From Flavobacterium sufflavum (GTDB lineage: Bacteria; Bacteroidota; Bacteroidia; Flavobacteriales; Flavobacteriaceae): 64,000 bases of DNA. Below, piece after piece: positions 37,144 through 46,621 of the stretch. The stretch lies in assembly GCF_004016525.1 (NCBI RefSeq), contig NZ_SACJ01000008.1:62001-126000 (forward strand), written 5' to 3'. Below the pieces are notes generated by a model, which saw only the letters and a program-made list of their open reading frames with translations, was not told where the DNA came from and searched no databases. Both the position numbers and the translations under genes were made by a program. Numbering within the stretch: position 1 is the first letter of the stretch; every line of letters begins with the position of its first letter.

Positions 37144-37815
37144 ATGGCTCAATTTACACGTATAGAAGTTGCTACTGCAATGAAAGAAACAGGGATGATT
37201 CCGTTGTTTTTTAGTAATGATCTGGAATTAAGTAAGAATGTATTGAAAGCTTGTTATGATGGAGGTGCCCGTTTGATGGAGTTTACTGCCAGAGGAGATT
37301 TCGCTCACGAAGTTTTTGCTGAATTAACAAAATATGCTATCAAAGAATTACCGGGAATGATAATGGGAGTGGGTTCAGTAACTGATGCTGCAGCTGCTTC
37401 ATTGTATATGCAATTAGGAGCTAATTTTATTGTAACTCCGGTATTTAGAGAAGATATTGCTATAGCATGTAATCGTAGAAAAGTATTATGGTCTCCTGGT
37501 TGTGGTACTTTATCAGAGATTGCAAGAGCAGAGGAATTAGGATGTGAGATTGTAAAATTGTTTCCTGGAGAAATCTACGGACCACAATTTATCAAAGGTG
37601 TTAAAGGACCTTGCCCTTGGACTAATATCATGCCTACAGGTGGGGTTTCAACCGAAAGAGATAATTTAAAATCTTGGTTTGATGCTGGTGCAACTTGTGT
37701 TGGAATCGGATCTCAGTTAATTTCAGCTGAAGTTTTGAAAAATAAAGATTATGCAGGATTAGCTCAAAAAGTAAAAGAAACGATAGCAACTATTGCTGAT
37801 TTACGTAAAAAATAA
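37144..37815 (+). CDS. kdgA: KDPG aldolase (Eda/KdgA)
   Basis: A 223-residue TIM-barrel class I aldolase. LMEFTARGDFAHEVF corresponds to the catalytic Glu region. CEIVKLFPGEIYGPQF carries the Schiff-base Lys, and NIMPTGGVSTERDNL is the phosphate-binding strand. It splits KDPG into pyruvate and glyceraldehyde-3-phosphate, joining all uronate branches of this operon to glycolysis. Confidence 0.95.
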   Translation: MAQFTRIEVATAMKETGMIPLFFSNDLELSKNVLKACYDGGARLMEFTARGDFAHEVFAELTKYAIKELPGMIMGVGSVTDAAAASLYMQLGANFIVTPVFREDIAIACNRRKVLWSPGCGTLSEIARAEELGCEIVKLFPGEIYGPQFIKGVKGPCPWTNIMPTGGVSTERDNLKSWFDAGATCVGIGSQLISAEVLKNKDYAGLAQKVKETIATIADLRKK

Positions 37816-37833
37816 AAAATAATACAACCGATT

Positions 37834-39288
37834 ATGTCAGAAGTAATGGAAAAATTAAACAGAAAGAATAGAGGATTAGAGCAGTTGAATCCAATAAAAG
37901 TAGTACAATTTGGTGAAGGTAACTTTTTAAGAGCTTTTGTTGATTACGCTTTTCAAAGATTAAATAATGAAGTTGATTTCAATGCTGGTATTGCGATGGT
38001 TCAGCCATTGGCAGGTGGTATGGTAAACATGATTAATGACCAGGACGGTCTTTATACATTGTTTATGAACGGAATTAAAAAAGGAGAAAAAATTCAGGAT
38101 ATTCAGTTAATTAATAATGTTGTAAAAGGAATCAATCCTTATACTGAATTTGCTGATTATTTAGCTTTAGCTAAAGAAGAAGAACTTCAGTTTATTGTTT
38201 CAAACACTACTGAAGCCGGAATTGAATTCGTTGCAACTGATACTCCGGATATGCAGCCACCAGCTTCATTCCCTGGAAAGTTGACTGTTTTATTATACGA
38301 AAGATTCAAACATTTCAATGGAGATGCTTCAAAAGGAGTAACTATCATTCCTTGTGAATTAATTGATTACAATTCAGAAGCTTTGAAAAAATGTATATTG
38401 CAATTTTGTGAATTATGGAAGTTGGAAGAAGCATTTGTAACTTGGGTTTCAGAAGCTTGTACGTATCACAGTACTTTGGTTGACAGAATTGTTCCTGGAT
38501 ACCCAAGAGCTGAAATTGAAGACTATAATAGCAAATTAGATTATCAGGATAATTTAATTGTTGCTGCTGAGCCATTCTTCCTTTGGGCAATTGAAGGAGG
38601 GGATGATTTAAAAGCAAAATTACCATTCCATAAAACAGATTTGAATGTAAAAATTGTTGACGATATCCGTCCTTTCAAAATGATTAAAGTTCGAATTTTG
38701 AACGGTGCACATACAGCAATGGTTCCTGTTTCTCTTTTATTTGGAAACAAATTAGTAATGGAAACGGTTAATGGAGATTTTACCGGACCGTTTGTAGATA
38801 ATGTTATCAGTGAAATTAGTGAAACGCTTCCGATGGATAAAAACGAAATCACTGCTTATGCTGAAGAGGTAATGGATCGTTTTAAAAATCCATTTATCAA
38901 ACATGCACTTGCTGACATTGCTTTAAATTCTATTTCAAAATTCAAAGTAAGAGTATTGCCTAGTTTATTAGGATATTATAATGCGAAAAAAGAACTTCCT
39001 ACTAGTTTAACTTTTTCATTAGCTTGTTTAATCCAATTCTACAAAGGAACCTGGAATAATGAAGCTTTACCGGTAAAAGATACTCCGGAATTAGTTGAAG
39101 CATTTAAAAAGGCTTGGGAATTAGAAGATTTAAATTCAGTTGTAGCTACAGTTTTAGCTAATACAGAATTTTGGGGTGAGGATTTAACAAAAGTTGACGG
39201 ATTAGTACAAGCTTTAGTGCTTGCTTTAAATGAAATTGAGACCAATGGTGTAGAGCAAGGGTTTATCAATTTTTCTCAAAAAAAATAA
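37834..39288 (+). CDS. uxaB: Tagaturonate reductase (altronate oxidoreductase)
   Basis: A 484-residue member of the mannitol dehydrogenase family, close to E. coli UxaB (483). VVQFGEGNFLRAFVDYAF is the NAD-binding N-terminal motif of UxaB. EACTYHSTLVDRIVPGYP and KIVDDIRPFKMIKVRILNGA contain the conserved Lys/Asn/His catalytic region. It reduces tagaturonate to altronate with NADH. A second Met at residue 5 is an alternative start. It lies between kdgA and uxaA in the operon. Confidence 0.95.
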   Translation: MSEVMEKLNRKNRGLEQLNPIKVVQFGEGNFLRAFVDYAFQRLNNEVDFNAGIAMVQPLAGGMVNMINDQDGLYTLFMNGIKKGEKIQDIQLINNVVKGINPYTEFADYLALAKEEELQFIVSNTTEAGIEFVATDTPDMQPPASFPGKLTVLLYERFKHFNGDASKGVTIIPCELIDYNSEALKKCILQFCELWKLEEAFVTWVSEACTYHSTLVDRIVPGYPRAEIEDYNSKLDYQDNLIVAAEPFFLWAIEGGDDLKAKLPFHKTDLNVKIVDDIRPFKMIKVRILNGAHTAMVPVSLLFGNKLVMETVNGDFTGPFVDNVISEISETLPMDKNEITAYAEEVMDRFKNPFIKHALADIALNSISKFKVRVLPSLLGYYNAKKELPTSLTFSLACLIQFYKGTWNNEALPVKDTPELVEAFKKAWELEDLNSVVATVLANTEFWGEDLTKVDGLVQALVLALNEIETNGVEQGFINFSQKK

Positions 39289-39316
39289 AAAAGATAAAAA
39301 AATCAAGTTAATTAAG

Positions 39317-40933
39317 ATGCAAAAGAAATTAATAAAGGTAGATCCTTCTGATAATGTGGCTGTAGCGTTAGTAAACCTAACTGCTGGAGAAACTATCGCT
39401 TTTGAAGGAGAAGATGTTTTAGTAATATCGGATACTAAAATGAAGCACAAGATTGCAATGGTAGATTTTGAGCCTGGAGACAAAATCTATATGTACGGTG
39501 TAATCGTAGGTAAAGCTAGCCAAAAGATTGCTAAAGGTGATGTTATTGCTACTACGAATGTAAAACACGAAAGTGCAAAGGTTTCAGGAAAAACTGAATC
39601 TATTGGTTGGACTGTTCCTAATGTAGATAAATGGAAAGATAAAACTTTCATGGGGTACCACCGTGAAGACGGACAAGTAGGTACTGAAAATGTTTGGTTG
39701 TTCTTCCCATTGGTATTCTGTGAAAACAGAAACATCGAAATCTTAAAAGGTATTTTCGAAAAAGAATTAATGAAACCAAAAGAGAACGATTACCAATTGT
39801 TGCTTCGTTCTTTGGTGAATTCTGAAAAAGGTGGTGATGAAGTAGTACAAAAATCAACAGAAGTAGATTTATTCCAAAATATTGAAGTAAAGTTTATTCA
39901 GCACCAAGGTGGTTGTGGAGGAATCCGTCAGGATTCACACTCTTTGGCTAAATTGTTGGCTGGTTATGTAAATAACCCTAACGTTGCCGGGGCTACTGTT
40001 TTGAGTTTAGGTTGTCAAAACTTACAAATCTCAATTTTCCAGGATGCTATGAAGGAAATCAATCCAAACTACAGCAAGCCGGTTTTGATTTACGACCAAC
40101 AACAAATTGGTACAATTGAAGAAATGTTAAGCACTGTAGTAAAAGATTCTTTTGCTGCTATTAAAGAGGCTAATAAAATAGAAAGAAAACCTGCTCCGTT
40201 ATCTAAATTAAGAATTGGTTTAGAGTGTGGTGGTTCTGATGGATTCTCAGGAATTTCTGCAAACCCAACATTAGGGGTGTTGTCTGATAAATTAGTTGCT
40301 TTAGGAGGAACTACAATTCTTTCTGAATTCCCTGAATTATGTGGTGTTGAGCAGGAATTAGTAAACCGTTGTATAGATGATAAAGACGGACAACGTTTCT
40401 TAGACTTAATGAAATGGTATGAGAAAACAGTTATAGATGCTGGTTCAGGATTTGATATGAATCCTTCTCCGGGTAACATCAAAGACGGTTTGATTACTGA
40501 CGCAATGAAATCAGCAGGTGCTTCTAAAAAAGGAGGGACTTCACCAATTGTAGGAGTTTACGATTATGGAGAGTATATCAACGAGCCAGGATTTACATTG
40601 TTATGTACGCCAGGAAACGACGTTGAATGTACAACTGCAATGGTAGGTTCAGGAGCTAATATGGTATTGTTTACAACAGGTTTAGGAACTCCAACAGGAA
40701 ATCCAATTGCACCGGTTGTAAAAGTATCTTCTAACACTCAATTGGCTCAAAAAATGTCTGATATTATCGATTTTAATACTGGTGGAATTATAACAGGTGA
40801 TAAATCGATTGAAGAAACGGCTGACGAAATGTTAGAATTTATTATAAAAGTAGCTAGTGGTGATGTGAAAACTAAAGCTGCGATTTTAAACCAAAATGAC
40901 TTTATTCCTTGGAAAAGAGGAGTATCGCTATAA
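39317..40933 (+). CDS. uxaA: Altronate dehydratase
   Basis: A 538-residue UxaA-family protein. The SAF-like N-terminal domain (residues 1-95) includes MVDFEPGDKIYMYGVIVG. The catalytic part has GYHREDGQVGTENVWLFFP, FIQHQGGCGGIRQDS and GLECGGSDGFSGISANP, with ASKKGGTSPIVGVYDYG later. It dehydrates altronate to KDG. Unlike the GarD-like paralogue at 28630, it has the QVGTENVW form of the motif. It ends the operon and is followed by a terminator. Confidence 0.95.
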   Translation: MQKKLIKVDPSDNVAVALVNLTAGETIAFEGEDVLVISDTKMKHKIAMVDFEPGDKIYMYGVIVGKASQKIAKGDVIATTNVKHESAKVSGKTESIGWTVPNVDKWKDKTFMGYHREDGQVGTENVWLFFPLVFCENRNIEILKGIFEKELMKPKENDYQLLLRSLVNSEKGGDEVVQKSTEVDLFQNIEVKFIQHQGGCGGIRQDSHSLAKLLAGYVNNPNVAGATVLSLGCQNLQISIFQDAMKEINPNYSKPVLIYDQQQIGTIEEMLSTVVKDSFAAIKEANKIERKPAPLSKLRIGLECGGSDGFSGISANPTLGVLSDKLVALGGTTILSEFPELCGVEQELVNRCIDDKDGQRFLDLMKWYEKTVIDAGSGFDMNPSPGNIKDGLITDAMKSAGASKKGGTSPIVGVYDYGEYINEPGFTLLCTPGNDVECTTAMVGSGANMVLFTTGLGTPTGNPIAPVVKVSSNTQLAQKMSDIIDFNTGGIITGDKSIEETADEMLEFIIKVASGDVKTKAAILNQNDFIPWKRGVSL

Positions 40934-40961
40934 AGATTGTTTTTAGATTTTGTTTTTAGTT

Positions 40962-40998
40962 AAAAAGGGAGGTGTTTTTATAATGCCTCCCTTTTTTT
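40962..40998 (+). terminator. Intrinsic terminator of the kdu/uxa operon
   Basis: An 11-bp stem (40962-40972 AAAAAGGGAGG with 40986-40996) has a 13-nt loop and a T7 tail. It is 28 nt past the uxaA stop. Confidence 0.85.
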
Positions 40999-41038
40999 AT
41001 TGGTTTCAAATAGGAATTTACTCAAGATTAAAAAAAGA

Positions 41039-41084
41039 CCGCAGATTCGCAGATTTTTAAAATTTATAATCTGTGAATCTGCGG
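41039..41084. repeat. Palindromic intergenic repeat (CCGCAGATTCGCAGATT type)
   Basis: Two 17-nt arms (41039-41055 and 41068-41084) pair with a single G-U wobble around a 12-nt loop. It lies between the convergent uxaA and lacI-family genes and could act as a terminator for the - strand gene as well. I recall near-identical CTGCGAATCTGCGG elements as dispersed repeats in Flavobacterium, which would make it a mobile or REP-like element. Confidence 0.7.
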
Positions 41085-41217
41085 TAAAATTTTACTATTC
41101 TACGAATCTGTCAGAGGTTGTTACAAATCGGTATAATTTATTTTAGACACTTTTATTTGTGCTAAAGTGTAATTAGTGTCAAAATAAAATGTGTGTGTAT
41201 GCCTAGATGGTTTGTTT

Positions 41218-42234
41218 TTAGCTAATTCTAGTCGAAGATTGTCGGATAAGTAATTTAGGGGATAAAATCACTTTGCTTTCAGATTTTTTATTGTTTATTT
41301 TATCTAAAAAAACCTGAGCTGCCATTTTTCCCATTTCTAATGGCGATTGATCAATAGTGGAAATAGACAATTCCATGAACTTGGTAAAAGGTTCATTTCC
41401 AAAACCAAATACGCAGAAATCCTCAGGGATTTTTATGCCGTGTTCTTTTAATTTTTGAATGGCTCCTAAAGCGGCAAAATCACTGGTGGAAAATATGGCA
41501 TTTGGAGGGTTTTCTAAGGCTAATAATTTTTCGACAGCATCTCTTCCTTCTACAACATTACTTTTGATGCTTATAATGTAATCTTCGTTTATTGGAATGT
41601 TATTGTCTAATAATGCTTGTTCGTAACCTCTGTAACGGTCTTCATAAATTTCCAAAGAACGATCTCCTGAGAAATAAGCTATTTTTTTACAACCTTGTTC
41701 AATAAGATGTTGTGTGGTCTGGTAAGACGCCAGATAATCATCAATAGTAACCGAACTCACATTCTTCATTTCTTTCTTTCTGTCAAAAAATATTAAAGGA
41801 ATGTTTTTCTGGATGACACGTTCTATGTAGTGATTGTTTTCTTTCGGGAGATTGGATATAGACATAAAAATACCATCAACCTGAGCATTTAATAGCGTAT
41901 TGACATTTTCGACTTCTCTGTCTTCGTCCTCATGAGTTTGGCAAATAATGACCTGGTAGCCTTCAGGATGTAAGCCTTCTTCAATACCTCTGATTACCGA
42001 AGCAAAAAAATTAGTATTGATACGCGGGACAATAACGCCCACATTGTTACTTTTTCCACTTCTTAAAGCCAGTGCTAATTTATTTTGCTTATAATTCATT
42101 TTATTAGCCGTTTCAAGGACTAATTTTCGAGTGCTTTGACTTATTTTTGGGTTGTTGTTTAAGGCTCTCGAAACAGTTGCAGCAGTTATATTTAGCGCTT
42201 TGGCAATGTCATAAATTGTTGTTTTTCCACTCAT
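41218..42234 (-). CDS. LacI-family transcriptional regulator of uronate genes
   Basis: A 338-residue repressor. Residues 4-55 hold the LacI helix-turn-helix and hinge: TIYDIAKALNITAATVSRAL, then LALALRSGKSNNVGVIVPR. The rest is a periplasmic-binding-protein-like effector domain (FFASVIRGIEEGLHPEGYQV, AIFSTSDFAALGAIQKL). It is the only local repressor gene near the five TGTAATCGATTACA-like palindromes, and lies between the uxa operon and the GH28 operon. It probably represses them until a pathway intermediate such as KDG or a uronate binds. The effector is not visible from sequence. Confidence 0.92.
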   Translation of the reverse strand: MSGKTTIYDIAKALNITAATVSRALNNNPKISQSTRKLVLETANKMNYKQNKLALALRSGKSNNVGVIVPRINTNFFASVIRGIEEGLHPEGYQVIICQTHEDEDREVENVNTLLNAQVDGIFMSISNLPKENNHYIERVIQKNIPLIFFDRKKEMKNVSSVTIDDYLASYQTTQHLIEQGCKKIAYFSGDRSLEIYEDRYRGYEQALLDNNIPINEDYIISIKSNVVEGRDAVEKLLALENPPNAIFSTSDFAALGAIQKLKEHGIKIPEDFCVFGFGNEPFTKFMELSISTIDQSPLEMGKMAAQVFLDKINNKKSESKVILSPKLLIRQSSTRIS

Positions 42235-42476
42235 TATAATTAGTCTATCTCGGTAAAAATACTATATTTTTTTATATAATTATTTGTTTGGTGTCGATAA
42301 TGCTATCATTTTAAAATCAAATTAAGATTTTAGCCTTAGTTTTTTATCTAAAATACGGTTTTATAGTATTTTGCGAATTAAAGTCTTATTTTTTTATTTA
42401 GTAAAATAAACATTCTTTTTTTTATGTAAATCTATTTTTTTTAATGAATTTTATAGTTTAAATAAAAAAATAACTA

Positions 42477-42484
42477 TAGATTTG
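42477..42484 (+). promoter_or_regulatory. -7 promoter element of the GH28 pectin operon
   Basis: TAGATTTG fits TAnnTTTG and is immediately followed by the operator at 42485, the same layout as before the exuT-like gene. Confidence 0.62.
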
Positions 42485-42498
42485 TGTAATCGATTACA
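42485..42498. promoter_or_regulatory. LacI-type operator, copy 4 (perfect palindrome, GH28 operon)
   Basis: TGTAATCGATTACA is a perfect 14-bp palindrome with a central CG and serves as the reference for the other copies. It lies directly after the -7 box and 88 bp upstream of the GH28 start. Confidence 0.78.
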
Positions 42499-42585
42499 TG
42501 AAATCTGCTGTTTTTTATTCGAAATATTTTTTTTGTGAATCGGGTTTTTAAAATTCTAAATTTAAACTTCTTTAATTTTTAGTAC

Positions 42586-44028
42586 ATGAAAAATAAACTT
42601 TACAGTTCGCTTTTTGGTTTCTCTATGGTTTTAGTTTCGGCTTTTTTTGCCAATTGTTTTGCCCAAAATGGGTCGACTGCTATTTTAGCCAATCCCTGGA
42701 AGGTAAAACAGCAAATAGAAAAAGCGGTAGTGGCTCCTGTTTTTGCAAATAAAAACTATAGTATTGTTGATTATGGAGCTAAGAGCGGAGGAGTGGTAAA
42801 CAATTCGGAGGCTTTTAAAAAAGCAATTGAAGCCTGTTCTAAAAATGGAGGAGGTAAAGTAATTGTCCCGACGGGTAAGTTTTTAACCGGTCCTATTCAT
42901 TTAGATAATAATGTAAATCTGCACTTAGAAGATGGAGCTGAGATTTTATTTAGCACTAAATCTTCTGATTATCCATTGGTAAGGACTTCATTTGAAGGAA
43001 CAGAATTAATGAATCATTCTCCGCTGATATATGCTTATAATAAAAAGAATGTAGCTATTACAGGAAAAGGAATTTTAAATGGTCAGGCTAATAATGATAA
43101 TTGGTGGTATTGGTGTGGTGCTAAACAATACGGATGGACTGAAGGAAAAGCAAATCAAAATGATCCTAAAAATCGTATTCGTCTAGTTGAATCGGCTGAA
43201 CAAGGTGTTCCGGTGGAACAAAGAGTTTATGGAGAAGGTTCTTATTTAAGACCCAATTTTATAGAGTTTTTTGGCTGTACTGATGCGTTAATTAAGGATG
43301 TGAAAATTGTAAATGCACCTTTTTGGGTTATTCATCCAATGAAATCTACCAATGTAACTGTTGATGGTGTAACTGTTCAAAGTCATGGGCCTAATAATGA
43401 TGGCTGTGATCCTGAATATTCTAAAAACGTTATTATTAAAAATTGTTCTTTCGATACAGGAGACGATTGTATTGCCATAAAAGCAGGAAAGGATGCTGAC
43501 GGAAGAAGAGTTGCAATGAAAAGCGAAAATATTATTGTTCAAAACTGTAAAATGCTCGATGGTCATGGAGGTGTTGTAATAGGAAGCGAAATGACTGGTG
43601 GGGTGAAAAATGTTTTTGTCGAAAATTGTGTCATGGATAGTCCTAATTTAGATAGAGCCATTCGTATTAAATCGAATTCCAGAAGAGGAGGACTTGTTGA
43701 AAATGTTTTTGTTAGAAACATCGAAGTGGGTCAGGTTAAAGAATGTGTTTTGATTCTGGATATGTTTTACAATGTGTATGGTAATCAAACAGGATCTTTT
43801 ATACCACAAGTTAAAAATATAGTTCTTGAAAATATAAATGTTAAAAACGCTGGAAAATATGGTGTTTTAGCCAAGGGGTATAAAGAGTTACCTATAGAGA
43901 ATGTGATTCTTAAAAATGTAAAAATTGACAAAGCAGCTTCGCCTTATTTAGTAGAAAATGTAAAAAATCTACAGTTTATAAATACGTTTATCAACGGGAA
44001 AAAAGTTGAAAGCCCTAAAGAATTATAA
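42586..44028 (+). CDS. GH28 polygalacturonase family enzyme
   Basis: A 480-residue secreted beta-helix protein with signal peptide (to about residue 27, NCFAQN). All four GH28 motifs are intact: NNDGCDPEYS, TGDDCIAIKAG, DGHGGVVIGSE and RAIRIKSNSRRGG. These provide the three catalytic Asp, the His and the Arg-Lys substrate clamp. It should hydrolyse alpha-1,4 galacturonosyl linkages in homogalacturonan or rhamnogalacturonan, and the exo or endo mode is not evident. As first gene of the operon it lies under the perfect operator copy. Confidence 0.94.
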   Translation: MKNKLYSSLFGFSMVLVSAFFANCFAQNGSTAILANPWKVKQQIEKAVVAPVFANKNYSIVDYGAKSGGVVNNSEAFKKAIEACSKNGGGKVIVPTGKFLTGPIHLDNNVNLHLEDGAEILFSTKSSDYPLVRTSFEGTELMNHSPLIYAYNKKNVAITGKGILNGQANNDNWWYWCGAKQYGWTEGKANQNDPKNRIRLVESAEQGVPVEQRVYGEGSYLRPNFIEFFGCTDALIKDVKIVNAPFWVIHPMKSTNVTVDGVTVQSHGPNNDGCDPEYSKNVIIKNCSFDTGDDCIAIKAGKDADGRRVAMKSENIIVQNCKMLDGHGGVVIGSEMTGGVKNVFVENCVMDSPNLDRAIRIKSNSRRGGLVENVFVRNIEVGQVKECVLILDMFYNVYGNQTGSFIPQVKNIVLENINVKNAGKYGVLAKGYKELPIENVILKNVKIDKAASPYLVENVKNLQFINTFINGKKVESPKEL

Positions 44029-44100
44029 AAGTAAAGAAACTTTAGTTGGTTTATTTGGCAGAATTAGAAAAATTGAATGTTCACGATAAAATATAGTATT

Positions 44101-45333
44101 ATGAAAAAACTTTCTTTGTTTGTGTATTCTGGTTTAGGAATTTTTACCATTTGTTTTTTGTTTTTATGTTGTAAACCAATAGAAAAAACAAAAAAAACTA
44201 TTGCGAGTCAAAAAGAGCAGTTGATTTCGAATAAGCTAAAATGGTCAGAGAGAATGGCATTGTCCATTATGAAGCGCCATCCTAAGGCTTGGCAGATTGA
44301 TGATCATGAAGCTCCTAAATGGGATTATAAAATTGGCATGATTTTAACGGCGTATGAAAAGTTATATGCTAAAACAGCTAACCAAAAATATTTCGATTAT
44401 ATAAAAGGATATGCTGATACATTAATTGATAGTACAGGGGCTTTTCAAAATTTTAATCCTCAGGATCATAATATTGATTTTATTAATGCTGGGAAAATAC
44501 TTTTTGGTCTGTATAATAAAACGAAGGAGCAGAAGTATTTTACAGCCTTAAAAACATTAAGAAGACAGTTTGACGATTATCCAAGAACTCCATCTGGTGG
44601 ATTTTGGCATAAAAAAATATATCCTAATCAAATGTGGTTGGACGGTTTGTATATGGGAGAACCATTTTATGCCCGATACACGGCTGAATTTGAAAAGGGA
44701 GAAAAATTAAATGATGTAGCCCATCAGTTTGAATTGCTTCATGATCATGCAATGGATAAAAAAACTGGTTTGTATTTTCACGCCTGGGATGAAAGCAAAA
44801 AAATGCCTTGGGCAAATAAGGAAACGGGAACTGCCCCTCATATTTGGTTAAGGGCGTTGGGTTGGTACGGAATGGCTTTAGTAGATGTATTGGATTATTT
44901 CCCAAAAGATCATCCTAAGCGAAAAGAATTAGTAGTTTATTTGAATGAATTAGCCGTTGGAGTCAGCAAATATCAGGATGTTTCCGGCTTATGGTATCAG
45001 GTGCCAAATTTACAAAGCAGAAAAGGGAATTATCTGGAGGCATCTGGCTCAGCCATGTTAGTGTATGCTATTGCAAAAGGAGTGCATAAAGGTTATTTGC
45101 CTGCTAATTTTAAAAAAGTTGCCACTAAAGGTTTAGACGGTTTAATAAAGAAATTGATAAAAGTGGATGCAGATGGGGAAATTCACATTACTCAGGTTTG
45201 TGCCAGTGCAGGACTAGGGGGAAATCCGTATAGAGATGGTTCTTTTGAATATTATATGAGTGAAAAAATTAAAGTAGATAATTCACATGGATTAGGAGCT
45301 TTTCTTTTAGCAGCGATAGAATTAGATAAATAA
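44101..45333 (+). CDS. GH105 unsaturated rhamnogalacturonyl hydrolase, lipoprotein
   Basis: ATG 44101 is preferred over 44077, because it directly yields the lipoprotein signal (GIFTICFLFLCCKP). The 410-residue product is an (alpha/alpha)6 barrel of family GH105. SGGFWHKKIYPNQMWLDGLY includes the catalytic Asp, and WDESKKMPWA and HIWLRALGWYGMALVDVL are typical. GH105 hydrates and releases 4,5-unsaturated uronic acids from oligosaccharides made by pectate or rhamnogalacturonan lyases, feeding KduI. A paralogue follows 29 nt downstream. Confidence 0.93.
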   Translation: MKKLSLFVYSGLGIFTICFLFLCCKPIEKTKKTIASQKEQLISNKLKWSERMALSIMKRHPKAWQIDDHEAPKWDYKIGMILTAYEKLYAKTANQKYFDYIKGYADTLIDSTGAFQNFNPQDHNIDFINAGKILFGLYNKTKEQKYFTALKTLRRQFDDYPRTPSGGFWHKKIYPNQMWLDGLYMGEPFYARYTAEFEKGEKLNDVAHQFELLHDHAMDKKTGLYFHAWDESKKMPWANKETGTAPHIWLRALGWYGMALVDVLDYFPKDHPKRKELVVYLNELAVGVSKYQDVSGLWYQVPNLQSRKGNYLEASGSAMLVYAIAKGVHKGYLPANFKKVATKGLDGLIKKLIKVDADGEIHITQVCASAGLGGNPYRDGSFEYYMSEKIKVDNSHGLGAFLLAAIELDK

Positions 45334-45362
45334 TAAAAACAATTAATTAAAAATATAACAAG

Positions 45363-46586
45363 ATGAGATTAATGAGAACAAAACAATTTTTATTTACGTT
45401 TATTTTAATAGGGGCATTAGGGTTTACAAGTTGTAAATCACAGACAAGTGCTACTACGACTAAAAAGGGATTATCATCTTCAAAGATGAAATGGTCTGAA
45501 AGAATGGCTGGAACGTTAATGATGCGTCATCCTAAAGCATTTCAAATTGATGATAGAACTACTGCAAAATGGGATTATGTACATGGTTTAGTATTAAGTT
45601 CTATTGAAGAATTGTACAAAAAAACCAAAGATCAAAAATATTACGATTATGTAAAAGGTTATGCTGATGCCTTAATCGATGAAAATGGTAAGATCGCAAC
45701 CTATGAAGAAGATAAATACAATATTGATATGGTTGTGGCAACTAATATCTTATTTGATATTTACGAAAAAACTAAGGAGAAAAAATATTTGGTTGCTATA
45801 CAAACCATCAGAAAACAGTTAGATAGCCAACCTAGAACTCCATCAGGAGGATTCTGGCATAAAAAAATCTATCCAAACCAAATGTGGTTAGACGGATTGT
45901 ACATGGGACAACCTTTCTATGCTGAATATACTGCTAAGTTTGAAAATGGTAAAAATTTAAATGATGTTGCAAAACAATTTGAATTGATTGAAGCTAATGA
46001 TAAAGATCCAAAAACTGGATTGTTGTACCACGCTTGGGATGAAAGTAAAATGATGCCTTGGGCTGATAAAGTTACAGGAAAATCTCCTAATTTCTGGTCT
46101 CGTGCTTTAGGTTGGTATGCTATGGCTTTAGTTGATGTGTTGGATTATTTTCCAAAAGACCATCCAAAACAAAAAGAATTGGTGGGTTATTTGAATAATC
46201 TGGCTGTGGCTTTGGAAAAAGTGCAGGATAAAAAAACAGGTTTGTGGTATCAGGTGACTGATATGGCAGGAAGAGAAGGGAATTATCTTGAGTCTTCAGG
46301 TTCTTCTATGTTTGCTTATGCTTTAGCTAAAGGAGTAAACAAAGGTTATTTGCCTGCTAAATTTAAAAAAGTGGCTAATTTTGCTTTTGACGGATTGACT
46401 ACTAAATTAATCAGAGTAGATGCCGATGGTGGAATTAGTTTGACTCAGGCTTGTCAGGTAGCAGGTTTAGGTGGAACTCCATACCGTGATGGTTCTTATG
46501 AATATTATGTAAATGAGAAAAAGAAAGACAATGATCCTAAAGCTACAGGGCCATTTATATTAGCTGCTATCGAATTAAACCGATAA
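45363..46586 (+). CDS. GH105 unsaturated glucuronyl/galacturonyl hydrolase, second copy, lipoprotein
   Basis: A 407-residue lipoprotein (LIGALGFTSCKSQ), starting at ATG 45363 or at the internal ATG 45372. It shares long identical stretches with the previous gene, such as FWHKKIYPNQMWLDGLYMG and ALVDVLDYFPKDHPK, so the pair arose by tandem duplication. Differences lie around the active-site rim (SPNFWSRALGWY against PHIWLRALGWY) and in the C-terminal part (QACQVAGLGGTPYRDGSYEYY). The two probably handle different unsaturated oligosaccharides, for example with a homogalacturonan or rhamnogalacturonan backbone. Confidence 0.93.
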   Translation: MRLMRTKQFLFTFILIGALGFTSCKSQTSATTTKKGLSSSKMKWSERMAGTLMMRHPKAFQIDDRTTAKWDYVHGLVLSSIEELYKKTKDQKYYDYVKGYADALIDENGKIATYEEDKYNIDMVVATNILFDIYEKTKEKKYLVAIQTIRKQLDSQPRTPSGGFWHKKIYPNQMWLDGLYMGQPFYAEYTAKFENGKNLNDVAKQFELIEANDKDPKTGLLYHAWDESKMMPWADKVTGKSPNFWSRALGWYAMALVDVLDYFPKDHPKQKELVGYLNNLAVALEKVQDKKTGLWYQVTDMAGREGNYLESSGSSMFAYALAKGVNKGYLPAKFKKVANFAFDGLTTKLIRVDADGGISLTQACQVAGLGGTPYRDGSYEYYVNEKKKDNDPKATGPFILAAIELNR

Positions 46587-46621
46587 TAAGTTTTTCCATT
46601 TACAAATATTAACCAACCACT

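Larger units (their letters stand above)
42235..42585 (+). other. Intergenic region between the lacI-family gene and the GH28 operon
   Basis: A 351-bp AT-rich divergent promoter region. On the + strand it holds the -7 box and operator at 42477-42498. No clear operator copy lies close to the lacI-family start, so autoregulation, if any, would act from about 250 bp away. I see no gene here. Confidence 0.5.
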
